A stretch of 64,000 nucleotides of DNA from Methylobacterium sp. Leaf108 (GCF_001423265.1 NZ_LMND01000032.1:1149-65148), one strand, 5' to 3'; positions 42,790 to 52,367 are shown, numbered from the stretch's first letter. Numbers and translations: made by a program. The notes: generated from the letters alone by a model not told the origin.

Positions 42790-43926
42790 TCAGGCCGCGG
42801 CCCGCTCGGCCTCGGCCTTGGCCCAGCCCTCGCGGGTCTCGGCGGCGAAATCCTGGAACCGGCCCGCGGCGACGGCGGCGCGGATGCCCGCCATCAGCTC
42901 CTGGTAGTAGGCGAGGTTGTTCCAGGTCAGCAGCATCATGCCCAGGATCTCCTCGGTGCGCACGAGGTGGTGGAGATAGGCGCGGCCGTAGTCCCGCGCC
43001 GCCGGGCAGGCGGAGGCCTCGTCCAGCGGCCGGGTGTCCTCGCCATGGCGGGCGTTGCGCAGGTTGATGCGGCCGTGGCGGGTGTAGGCGAGGCCGTGGC
43101 GCCCGGCCCGGGTCGGCATCACGCAGTCGAACATGTCGATGCCCCGCTCCACCGAGCGCAGGATGTCGTCGGGGGTGCCGACCCCCATGAGGTAGCGCGG
43201 CTTGTCCCGCGGCAAGTGCGGCTCCACCGTCTCGATCATCGCCAGCATCACGGCCTGGGGCTCGCCCACCGCCAGCCCGCCCACCGCGTAGCCCTTGAGG
43301 TCGAGGTCGACCAGCGCCCGCGCGCTCTCGACGCGCAGGGCCGGCACGTCGCCGCCCTGCACGATGCCGAACATCGCCTTGCCCGGCTGCTCGCCGAAGG
43401 CCACCCGGCAACGCTCGGCCCAGCGCAGGGACAGGTGCATGGCCTTGGCGATGGTGGCCTCGTCGGCGGGCAGGCGCACGCATTCGTCGAGCTGCATCTG
43501 GATGTCGGAGCCGAGCAGCCCCTGGATCTCGATGGAGCGTTCCGGGCTCATGTGGTGGGAGGAGCCGTCCACATGCGAGCGGAAGGTGACGCCGTGCTCG
43601 TCGAGCTTCCTGAGCGCCGACAGCGACATCACCTGGAAGCCGCCGGAATCGGTGAGGATCGGGTGCGGCCAGTTCATGAACCGGTGCAGCCCGCCCAGCC
43701 GCGCCATGCGCTCGGGGCCCGGCCGCAGCATCAGGTGGTAGGTGTTGCCGAGCACCACGTCGGCCCCGAGGTCGCGGACCTGACCCGGGTACATCGCCTT
43801 GACGGTGGCCGCCGTGCCCACCGGCATGAAGGCCGGCGTGCGGATGGTGCCGCGCGGCATGGCGATGGCACCGGTGCGGGCGGCACCGTCGGTGGCGTCG
43901 ACGCGGAAGGTGAAATGTTGCGACAT
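42790..43926 (-). CDS. tgt: tRNA-guanine transglycosylase (queuine tRNA-ribosyltransferase)
   Basis: A 378-residue enzyme exchanging guanine-34 for preQ1 in tRNAs with GUN anticodons. The nucleophile/base-recognition blocks [22 protein letters not shown] and [13 protein letters not shown] are present. The zinc-site segment, CxCxxC in the Escherichia coli enzyme, reads S-A-C-P-A-A before [11 protein letters not shown], so only one of three cysteines and the His remain. The Met at 43926 is used; 43938 is an alternative. queA lies 62 bases upstream on the same strand, giving a queuosine operon. Confidence 0.92.
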   Translation of the reverse strand: MSQHFTFRVDATDGAARTGAIAMPRGTIRTPAFMPVGTAATVKAMYPGQVRDLGADVVLGNTYHLMLRPGPERMARLGGLHRFMNWPHPILTDSGGFQVMSLSALRKLDEHGVTFRSHVDGSSHHMSPERSIEIQGLLGSDIQMQLDECVRLPADEATIAKAMHLSLRWAERCRVAFGEQPGKAMFGIVQGGDVPALRVESARALVDLDLKGYAVGGLAVGEPQAVMLAMIETVEPHLPRDKPRYLMGVGTPDDILRSVERGIDMFDCVMPTRAGRHGLAYTRHGRINLRNARHGEDTRPLDEASACPAARDYGRAYLHHLVRTEEILGMMLLTWNNLAYYQELMAGIRAAVAAGRFQDFAAETREGWAKAEAERAAA

Positions 43927-43987
43927 CGGCGGTGTCATACGGGCAACGCGCCGACACGGGCAACGTCGGCGAGCGCAATGCCGCCCG

Positions 43988-45058
43988 CTATCGGGGCGCG
44001 GCGGGAAACAGCAGGCTCGAATCCCCATACGAGTAGAAGCGGTACCCGCCCGCGATGGCATGGGCGTAGGCCGCGCGCATGGTCTCCAGGCCAGAGAAGG
44101 CGCTGACCAGCATGAACAGGGTCGAGCGCGGCAGGTGGAAGTTGGTCATCAGGGCGTCCACCGCCCGGATCGGCGTGCCCGGCGTGATGAAGATGTCGGT
44201 GGGCCCCGAAAAGGCGTGGAGCACGCCCTCGGCATCGGCGGCGCTTTCCAGGAGGCGCAGGGCGGTGGTGCCCACCGCGACGACGCGGCCGCCGCCCGCG
44301 CGCACGGCGTTCAGGGCCTCCGCCGTGGCCGCGTCGAGCACGCCGATCTCGGCATGCATCCGGTGGTCGGCGGTATCCTCCGCCTTCACGGGCAGGAAGG
44401 TGCCGGCCCCGACGTGGAGCGTCACGCTATGGCGGGCGATGCCGGCGGCATCGATCGCGGCCAGGAGCGACTGCGAGAAATGCAGGCCGGCGGTGGGTGC
44501 GGCCACCGCGCCGGGCTCGCGGGCGTAGACCGTCTGGTAGTCCACGGCGTCGCGCGCGTCGGCCGGGCGCTTGCCCGCGATGTAGGGGGGCAGCGGCAGG
44601 GTGCCGGCCAGGGCGATGGCCGCGTCGAGGTCCGGGCCGGAGGCCTCGAAGCGCAGCACCACCTCGCCCCCCTCGCCCTTCTCGACGATGCGCGCGGTCA
44701 GCGGCTCGGACGCATCGGCCCCCAAGACGAGGCGGTCGCCCACCGCCAGTCGCTTGCCCGGCCGCGCGAAGGCGCGCCAGCGGTCGGGCGCCTCACGCAG
44801 GTGGAGCATCGCCTCCATGCGCAATCCGGCCGCGTTCTCGCGGTGGCGGATGCCGTGGAGCCGGGCGGGAATCACCCGGGTGTCGTTGAAGACGAGGGCG
44901 TCGCGGGGGCTGAGCAGGCTCGCCAGGTCGCGCACGACCCGGTCCTCCGGCGGTGCCCCGGGACGCACCACGAGGAGCCGCCCCGCATCGCGTGGCTCGG
45001 GTGGCCGCAGGGCGATGCTCGCCTCCGGCAGGTCGAAATCGAACAGGTCGACGCGCAT
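43988..45058 (-). CDS. queA: S-adenosylmethionine:tRNA ribosyltransferase-isomerase
   Basis: A 356-residue enzyme that transfers and isomerises the ribose of SAM onto preQ1-tRNA to form epoxyqueuosine. QueA features include [30 protein letters not shown] at the start, [15 protein letters not shown], the [10 protein letters not shown] motif (about residue 180), [12 protein letters not shown] and a C-terminal [18 protein letters not shown]. Length matches the family. It is followed by tgt, the other queuosine gene here. Confidence 0.94.
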   Translation of the reverse strand: MRVDLFDFDLPEASIALRPPEPRDAGRLLVVRPGAPPEDRVVRDLASLLSPRDALVFNDTRVIPARLHGIRHRENAAGLRMEAMLHLREAPDRWRAFARPGKRLAVGDRLVLGADASEPLTARIVEKGEGGEVVLRFEASGPDLDAAIALAGTLPLPPYIAGKRPADARDAVDYQTVYAREPGAVAAPTAGLHFSQSLLAAIDAAGIARHSVTLHVGAGTFLPVKAEDTADHRMHAEIGVLDAATAEALNAVRAGGGRVVAVGTTALRLLESAADAEGVLHAFSGPTDIFITPGTPIRAVDALMTNFHLPRSTLFMLVSAFSGLETMRAAYAHAIAGGYRFYSYGDSSLLFPAAPR

Positions 45059-45309
45059 GGCGCGCCAACAGCATGGTTTGCGTGCCGGGATCAATGGCGC
45101 CCGGTTGTCGGGCGAGGCCCGACGGGGCGGTCCGCCCGTTCGGGCGGCGATCGAACAATCGGTGCCGTCCGGGAGGCATCGGGCGGGTTCGAAACCTGCG
45201 TCCAACCTTGACGTGTGGGTATTCCCATGGAACCACCGGCCCGGCCTCCTGTTCTTGCCGAGGCGTTCCGGTGCCGAATTCTTCGCCCGGCGCACGCGAG
45301 AGGACCTTC

Positions 45310-45558
45310 ATGCCCTGGTACGCGATCCGCCCGCGCGATGCCGCCGACCCGCGCTGGCCGCTGCCGCAGAGCCCGGTGATCACGCTGAAGGCGGCCGACC
45401 CCGACGAGGCCAGGGCCCGGTTCCTCGAAGCCTATCCGAGCCGGCCGTTCGGAACGCCGGGATCACCCGTGGCCGATGCGGGAGAGGCCGGGCTCCACGA
45501 GGACGATTCCCTCGTCATCGACCCCTGTGACGCACCCGCCGCCCCGGATCAGCCATGA
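45310..45558 (+). CDS. Small hypothetical protein
   Basis: An 82-residue soluble protein. The first half (WYAIRPRDAADPRWPLPQSPVITLKAADPDEARARFLEAY) looks like a short beta-alpha-beta unit with a helix at about 30-40; the end is acidic. I do not recognise the family. It overlaps the next ORF by four bases (ATGA), so the two are probably co-translated. A GGA-rich spacer precedes ATG 45310. Confidence 0.6.
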   Translation: MPWYAIRPRDAADPRWPLPQSPVITLKAADPDEARARFLEAYPSRPFGTPGSPVADAGEAGLHEDDSLVIDPCDAPAAPDQP

Positions 45559-45836
45559 CGGACGCTACCATGACGGACGATCCGGCGGGGCGCGAGAGGA
45601 CGGCGCCCGCGCGACGGCCCAGGCCCGTCGTCAAGCGCGTGACCCTGGACGGGCAGCTCCTGTCCTATTGGGAACGCGAGGCCTTGCGCCTCGACCAGCT
45701 CGCCGCAAAGGCGAGCTGGGGCTGGATCGCGCGCGGCTACGCCCGAAAGGCGGCCCGGGCTCGGGCACAGGCCGAACGCAGCCGCGCGCGCGAGGCCGAG
45801 CGCGCGCCGCGCGTGCCCGACGACGCGCCGTCCTGA
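45555..45836 (+). CDS. Small basic hypothetical protein
   Basis: A 93-residue highly basic protein. A central helix pair (GQLLSYWEREALRLDQLAAKASWGWIARGYARKAARARAQAERSR, described here in parts as residues 33-78) could bind nucleic acid or a membrane surface. Its start overlaps the stop of the upstream small gene. The family is unknown; Arg/Ala richness makes homology hard to judge. Confidence 0.55.
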   Translation: MTDATMTDDPAGRERTAPARRPRPVVKRVTLDGQLLSYWEREALRLDQLAAKASWGWIARGYARKAARARAQAERSRAREAERAPRVPDDAPS

Positions 45837-45971
45837 CCCACCCCATCGGATCGGGCCCTCGATAGCCCGGGCTAAACCCTGTGGGCGGCGGTTCAACCTG
45901 TGCCGTGGCCTTGGCGCGCCGGCCTGCCGTATGACGCCCCTCGTCGGCGGTTCGCCGCCCCGGAGGTTTCG

Positions 45972-46859
45972 TTGGACCGCACCCAAAAGGCCGCCCTGGC
46001 CAGCGCCGGCATCGGCGCGGTGGTCACGGCCCTCAAGTTCGGCGCCTTCTGGCTCACCGGCAGCCTCGCGCTCTATTCCGACGCGCTCGAGAGCATCATC
46101 AACGTGGTCGCGGCGGCGTTCGCCTTCGTCGCCCTGCGCGTGGCGGCCAGGCCGGCGGACGAGGAGCATCCGTTCGGTCACCACAAGGCCGAGTTCTTCT
46201 CGGCGGTGGTCGAAGGCGCCCTGATCATCGTCGCCGCGCTCCTGATCTTTCGCGAGGCGGTCCATGGCATCCTGGCCCCGACGCCCCTCGACGCTCCGCT
46301 CGCGGGCCTGGCGATCAATGCGCTCGCCACCGCCGTCAACCTCGTCTGGGCGACAATCCTGCTCGGCCGCGGCCGGGCCTGGCGTTCGCCCGCCCTGGTG
46401 GCCGATGCCCGCCACGTGATGGCCGACGTCGTCACCTCCGGCGGCGTGCTCCTGGGGGTCGCCCTCGTGACGGTGACGGGGGTGTTCGTCCTCGACCCGA
46501 TCATCGCCGGCCTCGTCGCCCTCAACATCCTGTGGTCGGGCTGGGGCATGGTGCGCGAGTCGGTGAGCGGGCTGATGGACAAGGCGGCCCCCCCCGAGAT
46601 GGTGGGCGAGATCCGCCGCCTCATCTCCGACCACGGCGCGGGCGCCCTGGAGGCGCACGACGTACGCACCCGGCACGCGGGCCAGGCCACCTTCATCGAC
46701 TTCCACCTCGTGGTACCCGGCGAGATGACGGTGCAGGAGAGCCACGAGATCTGCGACCGGCTCGAGACGGTCATCGAAGGGGCGGTGCCCGGCGCGGTGG
46801 TGGTGATCCACGTCGAACCCGGCGAGCACGCCAAGGCGCGCGGGCTGCCGGTGATCTGA
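45972..46859 (+). CDS. Cation diffusion facilitator (CDF) family metal transporter
   Basis: A 295-residue, six-helix inner-membrane exporter. The metal site is seen in YSDALES (helix 2) and DARHVMADVVTS (helix 5), and the cytoplasmic C-terminal domain (about residues 215-290) has HDVRTRHAGQATFIDFHLVVPGEM. HPFGHHKAEFF after helix 2 is typical. Substrates may be zinc, iron, cobalt or manganese. A GGAGG five bases before TTG 45972 suggests that rare start; GTG 45900 is an alternative. It converges on the RTX gene with a long hairpin between. Confidence 0.87.
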   Translation: MDRTQKAALASAGIGAVVTALKFGAFWLTGSLALYSDALESIINVVAAAFAFVALRVAARPADEEHPFGHHKAEFFSAVVEGALIIVAALLIFREAVHGILAPTPLDAPLAGLAINALATAVNLVWATILLGRGRAWRSPALVADARHVMADVVTSGGVLLGVALVTVTGVFVLDPIIAGLVALNILWSGWGMVRESVSGLMDKAAPPEMVGEIRRLISDHGAGALEAHDVRTRHAGQATFIDFHLVVPGEMTVQESHEICDRLETVIEGAVPGAVVVIHVEPGEHAKARGLPVI

Positions 46860-46873
46860 GCCCGAGATCCGAA

Positions 46874-46925
46874 CCGGCCGGCGGCCGTCCTCGATCCGTC
46901 GCGGTCGAGGACGGCCGCCGGCCGG
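46874..46925. terminator. Bidirectional terminator hairpin (21-bp arms)
   Basis: A perfect inverted repeat with arms 46874-46894 and 46905-46925 and a 10-base loop lies between the convergent CDF transporter and RTX genes, 15 and 9 bases from their stop codons. It should end transcription from both sides. Confidence 0.8.
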
Positions 46926-46934
46926 AGGATCGTC

Positions 46935-48920
46935 TCAGGCGAGCAGGTCGACGGCGGAAAATCCCGTGAGGAGGTTGAGGCCGTCGAGGCGCAGGACGCC
47001 GGTGGCGCCGTCCGTGGCGATGCCGTTGGCATCGAGGATGAGGTAGCCGTCGCTGGCCCCGGCGACGAAGGTGTAGGACGCGCCGCCGGCGGCCGGGTTG
47101 TCGTGCGTCGTGTTGGCGTAGACCAGCAGCGCCATCTCGGCGCTGGTGACGCGGACGTCGGCGAACTCGCGGTAGTTCGCATCGTTGCCGGCGCCGTTGC
47201 CGGTCAGGATGAAGTCGAACCCGGTCTGGAAATCGGTGATCGCGTCGGCGGTGGCCGTGGTCTTGCCGGTGACGAAGGTGCCCGACAGGTCGCTGCCGAA
47301 CTTGAAGCCGTCGGCCCCGGCGCCGCCGCTCAGCCGGTCGATGCCCTGGCCGGCCGTGATGTAGTCGACGCCGCTGCCGCCGCGGACGATGTCGTTGCCG
47401 GTGCCGCCGTTCAGGTCGTTGAGGCTGGCGCTGGCGCGGTAGTCGATGGTGTCGTCGCCGTCGCCGCCCTTGACGATGTCCGAGCCGGCGCTGCCGGTGA
47501 TGGTGTCGTTGCCCTCGTCCCCGAAGATCCGGTCGTTGCCGGCGCCACCCTCGATGATGTCGGCGCCGTCGGGGAGAAGCGGGCCGAATGCGGGGGTGGG
47601 GGAGGTCGTCCCGACATCGATCTGGGTGGCGCCATAGAGCATCGTCGACCCTCCGTAGATCGTGTCGTTGCCCGCCCCGCCCAGGATCGCGTCCATGCCC
47701 GACCCGCCCACCAGGACCTGGGAGAGGGTGGCTTGGTGGTAGTCGAGGCTGTCGCGGCCCTGACCGCCCAGAACCGTATCGCTGCCGGCGCTGCCGGTGA
47801 TGGTGTCGTCGCCCCAGTTCCCGTAGATGCGGTCGCTGCCGCCACCGCCGTCGATGACGTCGGCCCCGTCGCCGTCGTCGACGTCCTCGACGATGATGTA
47901 GCCCTGCGGCGTCGTGTGGATCGACCCGCCGAAGATGAGGTTGGACCCCGCCCCGCCCAGGATGGAGTCCGCTCCCTGGTCGCCGCTGATGCGGGTTGTT
48001 CCCGACGAAGCCGCATAGTCGATCGTGTCGTCCCCGGAACGACCGTAGACCGACCCGCCGTAGGCGACCGTGCTGCCCGACTTCGCATTGCCGGTGATGG
48101 CGTCGTTGCCGTCGCCGCCGTCGACGAGGCTGGCCGAGCCGCTCAGGATGACGTCGTCGCCGGCGTCTCCGTAGAGGTCGGCCCGCACCGTCGTGCTGCC
48201 GGTGTAGTCGATCCGGTCGTTGCCGTCGCCGCCATGGACGGTGTCGAGGCCGTTGGCGCCGAGGATGGTGTCGGCGCCCTGGTCGCCGTCGACGGTGTTG
48301 TTTCCGGTGCCGCCGGTGACGACGTCGCCCTCGTTGCCGCCCTTCAGCACGTCGTTGCCGGCGCCGCCGTCGAGGCGGTCCGCCCCGGCGCCGCCCTCCA
48401 GGGTGTCGTTGCCGTCTCGGCCTTCGAGGATGTCGTTGCCGGCCATGCCGTAGAAGGTGTTGGCGGTGGCGTCGCCCTTGATCGTGTCGCCGCCGAGGCT
48501 GCCGACGATCCGCTCGATCCCGACGAAGCGGTCGCCCGCCGCGAGGCCGGCGTTCTGCTCCTGGCGGACGAGGTCGATGACGGCGCCGGTCTTCACGGCG
48601 GCATTGGCGAAGCTGACGGTGTCGACCTCGGGCGCCGGGAACGGGAAGACCGGCGTCCCGCCGGATTTGGGCAGCTGGCCGCCGACGTAGACGTCGGCGC
48701 CGTCGGAATGGAGGAAGAGATCGTTGCCGGTGCCGCCCACGAGGCTGTCGTCGCCGGAGCCGCCCTGGAGCGTGTCGTTGCCCGCGCCCCCATCGATGCT
48801 CACCGGGCGCGTGCCGGTGTAGCGAAGGTCGTCGTTGCGGGCGGTGCCCTGGACGACGAGCGGCGCCTTGCCCGTGAGGACGGGAGTCTTGATCGGCGTG
48901 ATGGCGACTGTGGTCTTCAT
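46935..48920 (-). CDS. RTX (hemolysin-type calcium-binding) secreted protein
   Basis: A 661-residue acidic protein made almost wholly of calcium-binding nonapeptide repeats (GGxGxDxLx), visible as GGAGNDTLQGGSGDDSLVGGTGNDL near residue 40-62 and again through to about residue 560. The last about 100 residues (TDFQTGFDFILTGNGAGND ... LRLDGLNLLTGFSAVDLLA) form the uncleaved C-terminal signal for type I secretion. No enzymatic domain is seen, so it may be a surface or matrix protein. No ABC transporter, membrane-fusion or TolC gene is adjacent. A strong AGGAGGGG precedes the ATG at 48920. Confidence 0.88.
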   Translation of the reverse strand: MKTTVAITPIKTPVLTGKAPLVVQGTARNDDLRYTGTRPVSIDGGAGNDTLQGGSGDDSLVGGTGNDLFLHSDGADVYVGGQLPKSGGTPVFPFPAPEVDTVSFANAAVKTGAVIDLVRQEQNAGLAAGDRFVGIERIVGSLGGDTIKGDATANTFYGMAGNDILEGRDGNDTLEGGAGADRLDGGAGNDVLKGGNEGDVVTGGTGNNTVDGDQGADTILGANGLDTVHGGDGNDRIDYTGSTTVRADLYGDAGDDVILSGSASLVDGGDGNDAITGNAKSGSTVAYGGSVYGRSGDDTIDYAASSGTTRISGDQGADSILGGAGSNLIFGGSIHTTPQGYIIVEDVDDGDGADVIDGGGGSDRIYGNWGDDTITGSAGSDTVLGGQGRDSLDYHQATLSQVLVGGSGMDAILGGAGNDTIYGGSTMLYGATQIDVGTTSPTPAFGPLLPDGADIIEGGAGNDRIFGDEGNDTITGSAGSDIVKGGDGDDTIDYRASASLNDLNGGTGNDIVRGGSGVDYITAGQGIDRLSGGAGADGFKFGSDLSGTFVTGKTTATADAITDFQTGFDFILTGNGAGNDANYREFADVRVTSAEMALLVYANTTHDNPAAGGASYTFVAGASDGYLILDANGIATDGATGVLRLDGLNLLTGFSAVDLLA

Positions 48921-49252
48921 CGACCCCTCCTGAAGAATAGCACGCGTCGAAGACCCATTCCCACACTTGCGGGGTCGTCTTTTTTCGTGACGACAGGTCT
49001 TGATCGAATGTCTTCAGCAGTGATGTCGTCTCGGAATCGGCAAAGATGTGTCTCGACGCACGCGAACCGAGCGTCTGCCATCGAGGGTCAGGTCTGGACG
49101 GCGGCGGGATCGATCGAGACCACTGCGGGCGGTGTGGGTGAGCACATCGGTTCGAGATCGTGGGCGGCCGAACCGGCCCTCGTCGGGCACGATCGATGAT
49201 TCGGGGCTCGACGGGTGGGTGGGCGGGAGGGTGCTGCGATCCCCGCCTCCGG
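48921..49252. other. Intergenic region upstream of the RTX gene
   Basis: About 330 bases between the RTX start and the lipB stop. It should contain the RTX promoter. I see no gene and no clear -35/-10 pair. Confidence 0.4.
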
Positions 49253-49969
49253 TCACCCGTCGTCGACCGTCGGCCCGAACACCGTCTCGAAGGCGGCGCG
49301 CAGGGCCATGTCGACCTCCTCCATGCTGACGAGGTGGCCGAGGTCGACGAGGCTGGTGACGCCGTGCCCGGTGATGCCGCAGGGGACGATGCCGGAGAAA
49401 TGCGAGAGGTCGGGCTCCACGTTGAGGCTGATGCCGTGAAAGCTCACCCAGCGCCGGACCCGGATGCCGATGGCCGCGATCTTGTCCTCGACGCCCGCGC
49501 CCTTCTCGGGCCGCCGCACCCAGACGCCGACGCGGTCCTCGCGGACCTCGCCGCGGATGGCGAAGGCGTCGAGGGTGGCGACGATCCAGGCCTCCAGCGC
49601 CGCCACATAGGCCCTCAGGTCGGGTCGTCGCCGGTTGAGGTCGAGCATCACGTAGGCCACCCGCTGGCCAGGCCCGTGGTAGGTGTATTGCCCACCCCGC
49701 CCGGTCGTGTGGACGGGAAAGCGGCCAGGCGTGACGAGGTCGGCCTCGCGGGCCGAGGTCCCCGCCGTGTAGAGCGGCGGATGCTCGAGAAGCCACACCA
49801 GTTCCGGAGCCTCGCCCGCCGCGATGGCCGCGGCCCGGGCTTCCATGCCCGCCACGGCCTCCTCGTAGGGCACCGGCGCGTCGCCGATCCGCCACGCCAC
49901 CGGGCTACCCGGGCGGGTCGGGGTGAAATCGCCGGCGCGGCGGGCCGATCGCAAGGTTTCGTTTACCAA
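49253..49969 (-). CDS. lipB: Octanoyltransferase (lipoate biosynthesis)
   Basis: About 238 residues. LipB transfers octanoyl groups from acyl carrier protein to lipoyl domains. The family blocks are [59 protein letters not shown] (with the catalytic-site RGGxxTYHGPGQ), [24 protein letters not shown] and the catalytic Cys in FSGIVPCGI. There is no ATG in the right place; TTG 49969 is taken, and a slightly different start is possible. Divergent from the FliN-like gene. Confidence 0.88.
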   Translation of the reverse strand: MVNETLRSARRAGDFTPTRPGSPVAWRIGDAPVPYEEAVAGMEARAAAIAAGEAPELVWLLEHPPLYTAGTSAREADLVTPGRFPVHTTGRGGQYTYHGPGQRVAYVMLDLNRRRPDLRAYVAALEAWIVATLDAFAIRGEVREDRVGVWVRRPEKGAGVEDKIAAIGIRVRRWVSFHGISLNVEPDLSHFSGIVPCGITGHGVTSLVDLGHLVSMEEVDMALRAAFETVFGPTVDDG

Positions 49970-50047
49970 GGCTTCACCATCGGGCGTGGACAGTCGGCGC
50001 GAAGAGCCCGCCGTTGTCCGGCCGCTCGGGCGACGGGAGACGGGCGC

Positions 50048-50353
50048 GTGTCGGTTCTGGAAGACCTCAAGGTCGATCTGACGGTGGTGCTCGGGCGCAG
50101 CCACATGCCGCTGCACATGCTGCTGCGCATGGGCCGGGGCGCGGTGATCGAACTCGAATCCACCGAGAGCGATATGGTCGAGATCCTGGCCAACGACCAC
50201 CCGATCGCGCGAGGTCAGATCGTGGTGACCGGCAACCGCATCTCCGTCGAGATCACGCAGCTCATCCGCAAGGCCGAAGTGGTGCGGCTGCCCGGCGTCA
50301 CCATCGGCGAGGGCGCCGTGCCGATCCTGGAGAGCGGCGTCGACTTTCTCTGA
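50048..50353 (+). CDS. FliN/SpoA-like protein
   Basis: A 101-residue protein consisting of one SpoA (surface presentation of antigens) domain: [54 protein letters not shown]. This is the fold of FliN, the flagellar switch C-ring protein. No other flagellar gene is in the window, so it may be an isolated FliN or a FliN paralogue. The GTG at 50048 with GGGAG upstream is preferred; a far longer in-frame extension is spurious. Confidence 0.8.
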   Translation: MSVLEDLKVDLTVVLGRSHMPLHMLLRMGRGAVIELESTESDMVEILANDHPIARGQIVVTGNRISVEITQLIRKAEVVRLPGVTIGEGAVPILESGVDFL

Positions 50354-50584
50354 GGCCCGTCGCATCGTGCGCGCAGCTATTCTTCGCCGTTCGTCGGTCG
50401 GGGAGCAAACGTCTGCGCCGCCAAAGGCTTGAGACCGGGCACCGCCCGATCCGGGCGTCGTTTCCGGGCCGGTCGCGAAACGGAGTGCTTGTCGGGGCGA
50501 AATCGATCTGTTATCCGCTGCGCCGCTCCACACGGAACCGCCGACGTCCTCCGGGACACAGGGACGGACCTTCGTGGCGACGAT

Positions 50585-50669
50585 GCGGCCATGGCGGAAT
50601 TGGTAGACGCGCTAGCTTGAGGTGCTAGTCCTGCAAGGGGTGGAGGTTCGAGTCCTCTTGGCCGCACCA
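50585..50669 (+). tRNA. tRNA-Leu (anticodon GAG)
   Basis: A class II cloverleaf: acceptor GCGGCCA / TGGCCGC, discriminator A and encoded CCA, D-arm GGCGGAATTGGTAGACGC, anticodon arm CTAGC-TTGAGGT-GCTAG (anticodon GAG), a long variable arm and T-arm GGAGG-TTCGAGT-CCTCT. The prophage integrase gene begins 89 bases downstream. Confidence 0.94.
50640..50669. other. Probable prophage attachment site attL at the tRNA-Leu 3' end
   Basis: The 3' half of the tRNA is the usual crossover target of tyrosine integrases, and the integrase gene lies next to it. The matching direct repeat (attR) would be at the other end of the prophage, beyond the window, so the core cannot be delimited here. Confidence 0.5.
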
Positions 50670-50757
50670 ACTTGTTTTTGTTGGTGTTTTCCCTTCGATG
50701 ATCTGAAGTCGGCATGCGTGCCGACCTATGTTTTGCAAAACTTTTTGCGGACGATGT

Positions 50758-51792
50758 TCACTTAGCGTTTCGCCGGTGGGCATCCAGCTTGATGATGGCG
50801 CTCTGCGCCAGGGCCCGTGTTCGGGCGAGGTACACCTCCAGGATCTTATTCACGGACGCGAGGGTGTGACCCGTGATGGTCGCAATTTCCTGCGGCGTGC
50901 ACCCTGCCTCTGACAGCATCGTGACCGCTGTTCCGCGCAGGTCGTGGAAGTGGAGATCCTCGGCGATCTTGGCCTTCTCGTAGGCGGACTTCCACGCGTT
51001 GTGGAAGGCGTTCTTCGTCCAGGTCTTCCCGTCCGCCTTCGTCAGTACCGTCACGGCCCGCCTGGGCGCCGCCTCGAGCGCCGTGCGCAGCGCCACCGTG
51101 CACGGGATCCACACCTTGCGCCCCGACTTGCCCTGCCGAAGCGCGATGGCCTCGCCATCGAACGCCGACCACGGCAATCTTAGAAGATCGCCCTGGCGCT
51201 GGCCGGTGTGGAGCGCCAGGAGCAGCGACAGCCTGAGCTCCGGCGTCGCTACTCCATCGAAGGCTGCGACGTGTTCGGGGAGCCAGATCAGCTCGGCCCG
51301 GTTGCTGCCGTAGGCGCGCTCGAACGTCGCAATCGGGTTATGGGTGAGGTGGCCGCGGTTGTAGCCCCACGAGAAGACCCGGGCGAGCGCGGCGAGCTTA
51401 TTGTCGGCCGCACGCGGCTGCGTGCGGGCGAGCTCGTCGTGCCAGCGCAGGAAGATCGCTCGGCTCTTTGGGTTCTCGACGTGCTTGAGCGGGGTCGCCC
51501 CCCATTTTGCCTCGACGGCGTTGAGGTTGAGGCGCCCGATCGCGCGCGTGGAATCGGCGAGCTTCTCCCACTGCCGGGAGCCGCAGTACTGGCGGATCAA
51601 CCACATCACCGTGCCGGTGCCACGCGCCTGGGCGACGGACCGGCCGGCCTCCTCGAACGAGGCAATGAACTCGGCGGTCCCCGGCACGCCGGTGAGGCGC
51701 TTGCCGCTGGCGCGGTGGTAGAAGTACTTCGTCGTCGAGCCATCGGCGGCTGTATGGCTCACGGTGTTGATGCCCTTGAGCTTAACCCGCAT
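50758..51792 (-). CDS. int: Prophage tyrosine integrase
   Basis: A 344-residue tyrosine recombinase. After an arm/core-binding region (about residues 1-160) the catalytic domain shows the Arg in HTGQRQGDLLRLPW, HDLRGTAV (His-x-x-Arg), a later His in TGHTLASV and the nucleophile Tyr in ILEVYLARTRA. It integrates and excises the element. It is the last gene of the leftward phage operon, with its start overlapping the probable excisionase gene by 11 bases, and reads toward tRNA-Leu. Confidence 0.93.
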   Translation of the reverse strand: MRVKLKGINTVSHTAADGSTTKYFYHRASGKRLTGVPGTAEFIASFEEAGRSVAQARGTGTVMWLIRQYCGSRQWEKLADSTRAIGRLNLNAVEAKWGATPLKHVENPKSRAIFLRWHDELARTQPRAADNKLAALARVFSWGYNRGHLTHNPIATFERAYGSNRAELIWLPEHVAAFDGVATPELRLSLLLALHTGQRQGDLLRLPWSAFDGEAIALRQGKSGRKVWIPCTVALRTALEAAPRRAVTVLTKADGKTWTKNAFHNAWKSAYEKAKIAEDLHFHDLRGTAVTMLSEAGCTPQEIATITGHTLASVNKILEVYLARTRALAQSAIIKLDAHRRNAK

Positions 51793-52027
51793 GGCCCGCC
51801 GCCCACTCCTCGAAGGATGCATCGGCACTCTCGAGAAGGCCCGAGCGGCGATCAAGGGCCCTATCGATCGCCTTGCGATCCCACCTGGTCGTCCCGGCCA
51901 TGGCTCTGGGCACGATGCCTCGGCGGACCCAATCGTCGAAGGCCGCGAGGGATTCGCAGCCGCAATACTCCGCAGCCTGGTCGCGGGCGAGCCCGCGCGG
52001 AACGAGGCCGATCGGCAACGTGGTCAC
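51782..52027 (-). CDS. Probable excisionase / small DNA-binding protein
   Basis: An 81-residue protein with a winged-helix-like DNA-binding motif: GLARDQAAEYCGCESLAAFDDWVRRGIVPRAMAGTTRWDRKAIDRALDR covers most of it, resembling MerR/AlpA-type excisionase domains that recognise DNA near att sites. The overlap with int and the small size fit a recombination directionality factor. Function inferred. Confidence 0.65.
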   Translation of the reverse strand: MTTLPIGLVPRGLARDQAAEYCGCESLAAFDDWVRRGIVPRAMAGTTRWDRKAIDRALDRRSGLLESADASFEEWAAGHAG

Positions 52028-52049
52028 CCGTGCCTCCCGTTGGCCAACA

Positions 52050-52367
52050 TCACCCGCACCCCGTCGTGGATCCGCAGGCCTGGCAGGTTAGACAGGTGCC
52101 GGCCCTGCGCATCGCGAAGCTGCCGCATGTCCCGCACGCGTCACCGGTAAAGCCGCGTGATCGTGCGATCTCGTGGGCCGGAGGCGTGCCCGCAGCCGGT
52201 GCTTGCACCGCGGGAACCGGATCTGCCTGCGCGCTCTCGAACAGGTGGGTGCGCAGGATGCGCTCGATCTCCGCAGCGGCCGACCCGAGCGCGGCCGGGT
52301 GGATGGTGCGCAGGACGGCGCCGTCGGTCACGACGATGGTCCAGGCGATGGGGGTGTCCGTAGTCAT
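52050..52367 (-). CDS. Prophage protein with a ribonucleotide-reductase-type zinc ribbon
   Basis: A 105-residue protein. The N-terminal half (TIVVTDGAVLRTIHPAALGSAAAEIERILRTHLFE, in parts residues 10-45) is helical. The C-terminus is a four-cysteine zinc ribbon GDACGTCGSFAMRRAGTCLTCQACGSTTGCG, which closely resembles the C-terminal tail of vitamin-B12-dependent ribonucleotide reductases. There is no reductase catalytic domain, so the tail has been transferred to a stand-alone protein. Function unknown. Confidence 0.6.
   Translation of the reverse strand: MTTDTPIAWTIVVTDGAVLRTIHPAALGSAAAEIERILRTHLFESAQADPVPAVQAPAAGTPPAHEIARSRGFTGDACGTCGSFAMRRAGTCLTCQACGSTTGCG

Noticed and set aside
46935..48920. 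CRISPR-like periodic repeats
   Set aside because: The repetition is the coding sequence of RTX nonapeptides, with variable unit spacing and no conserved direct repeat.
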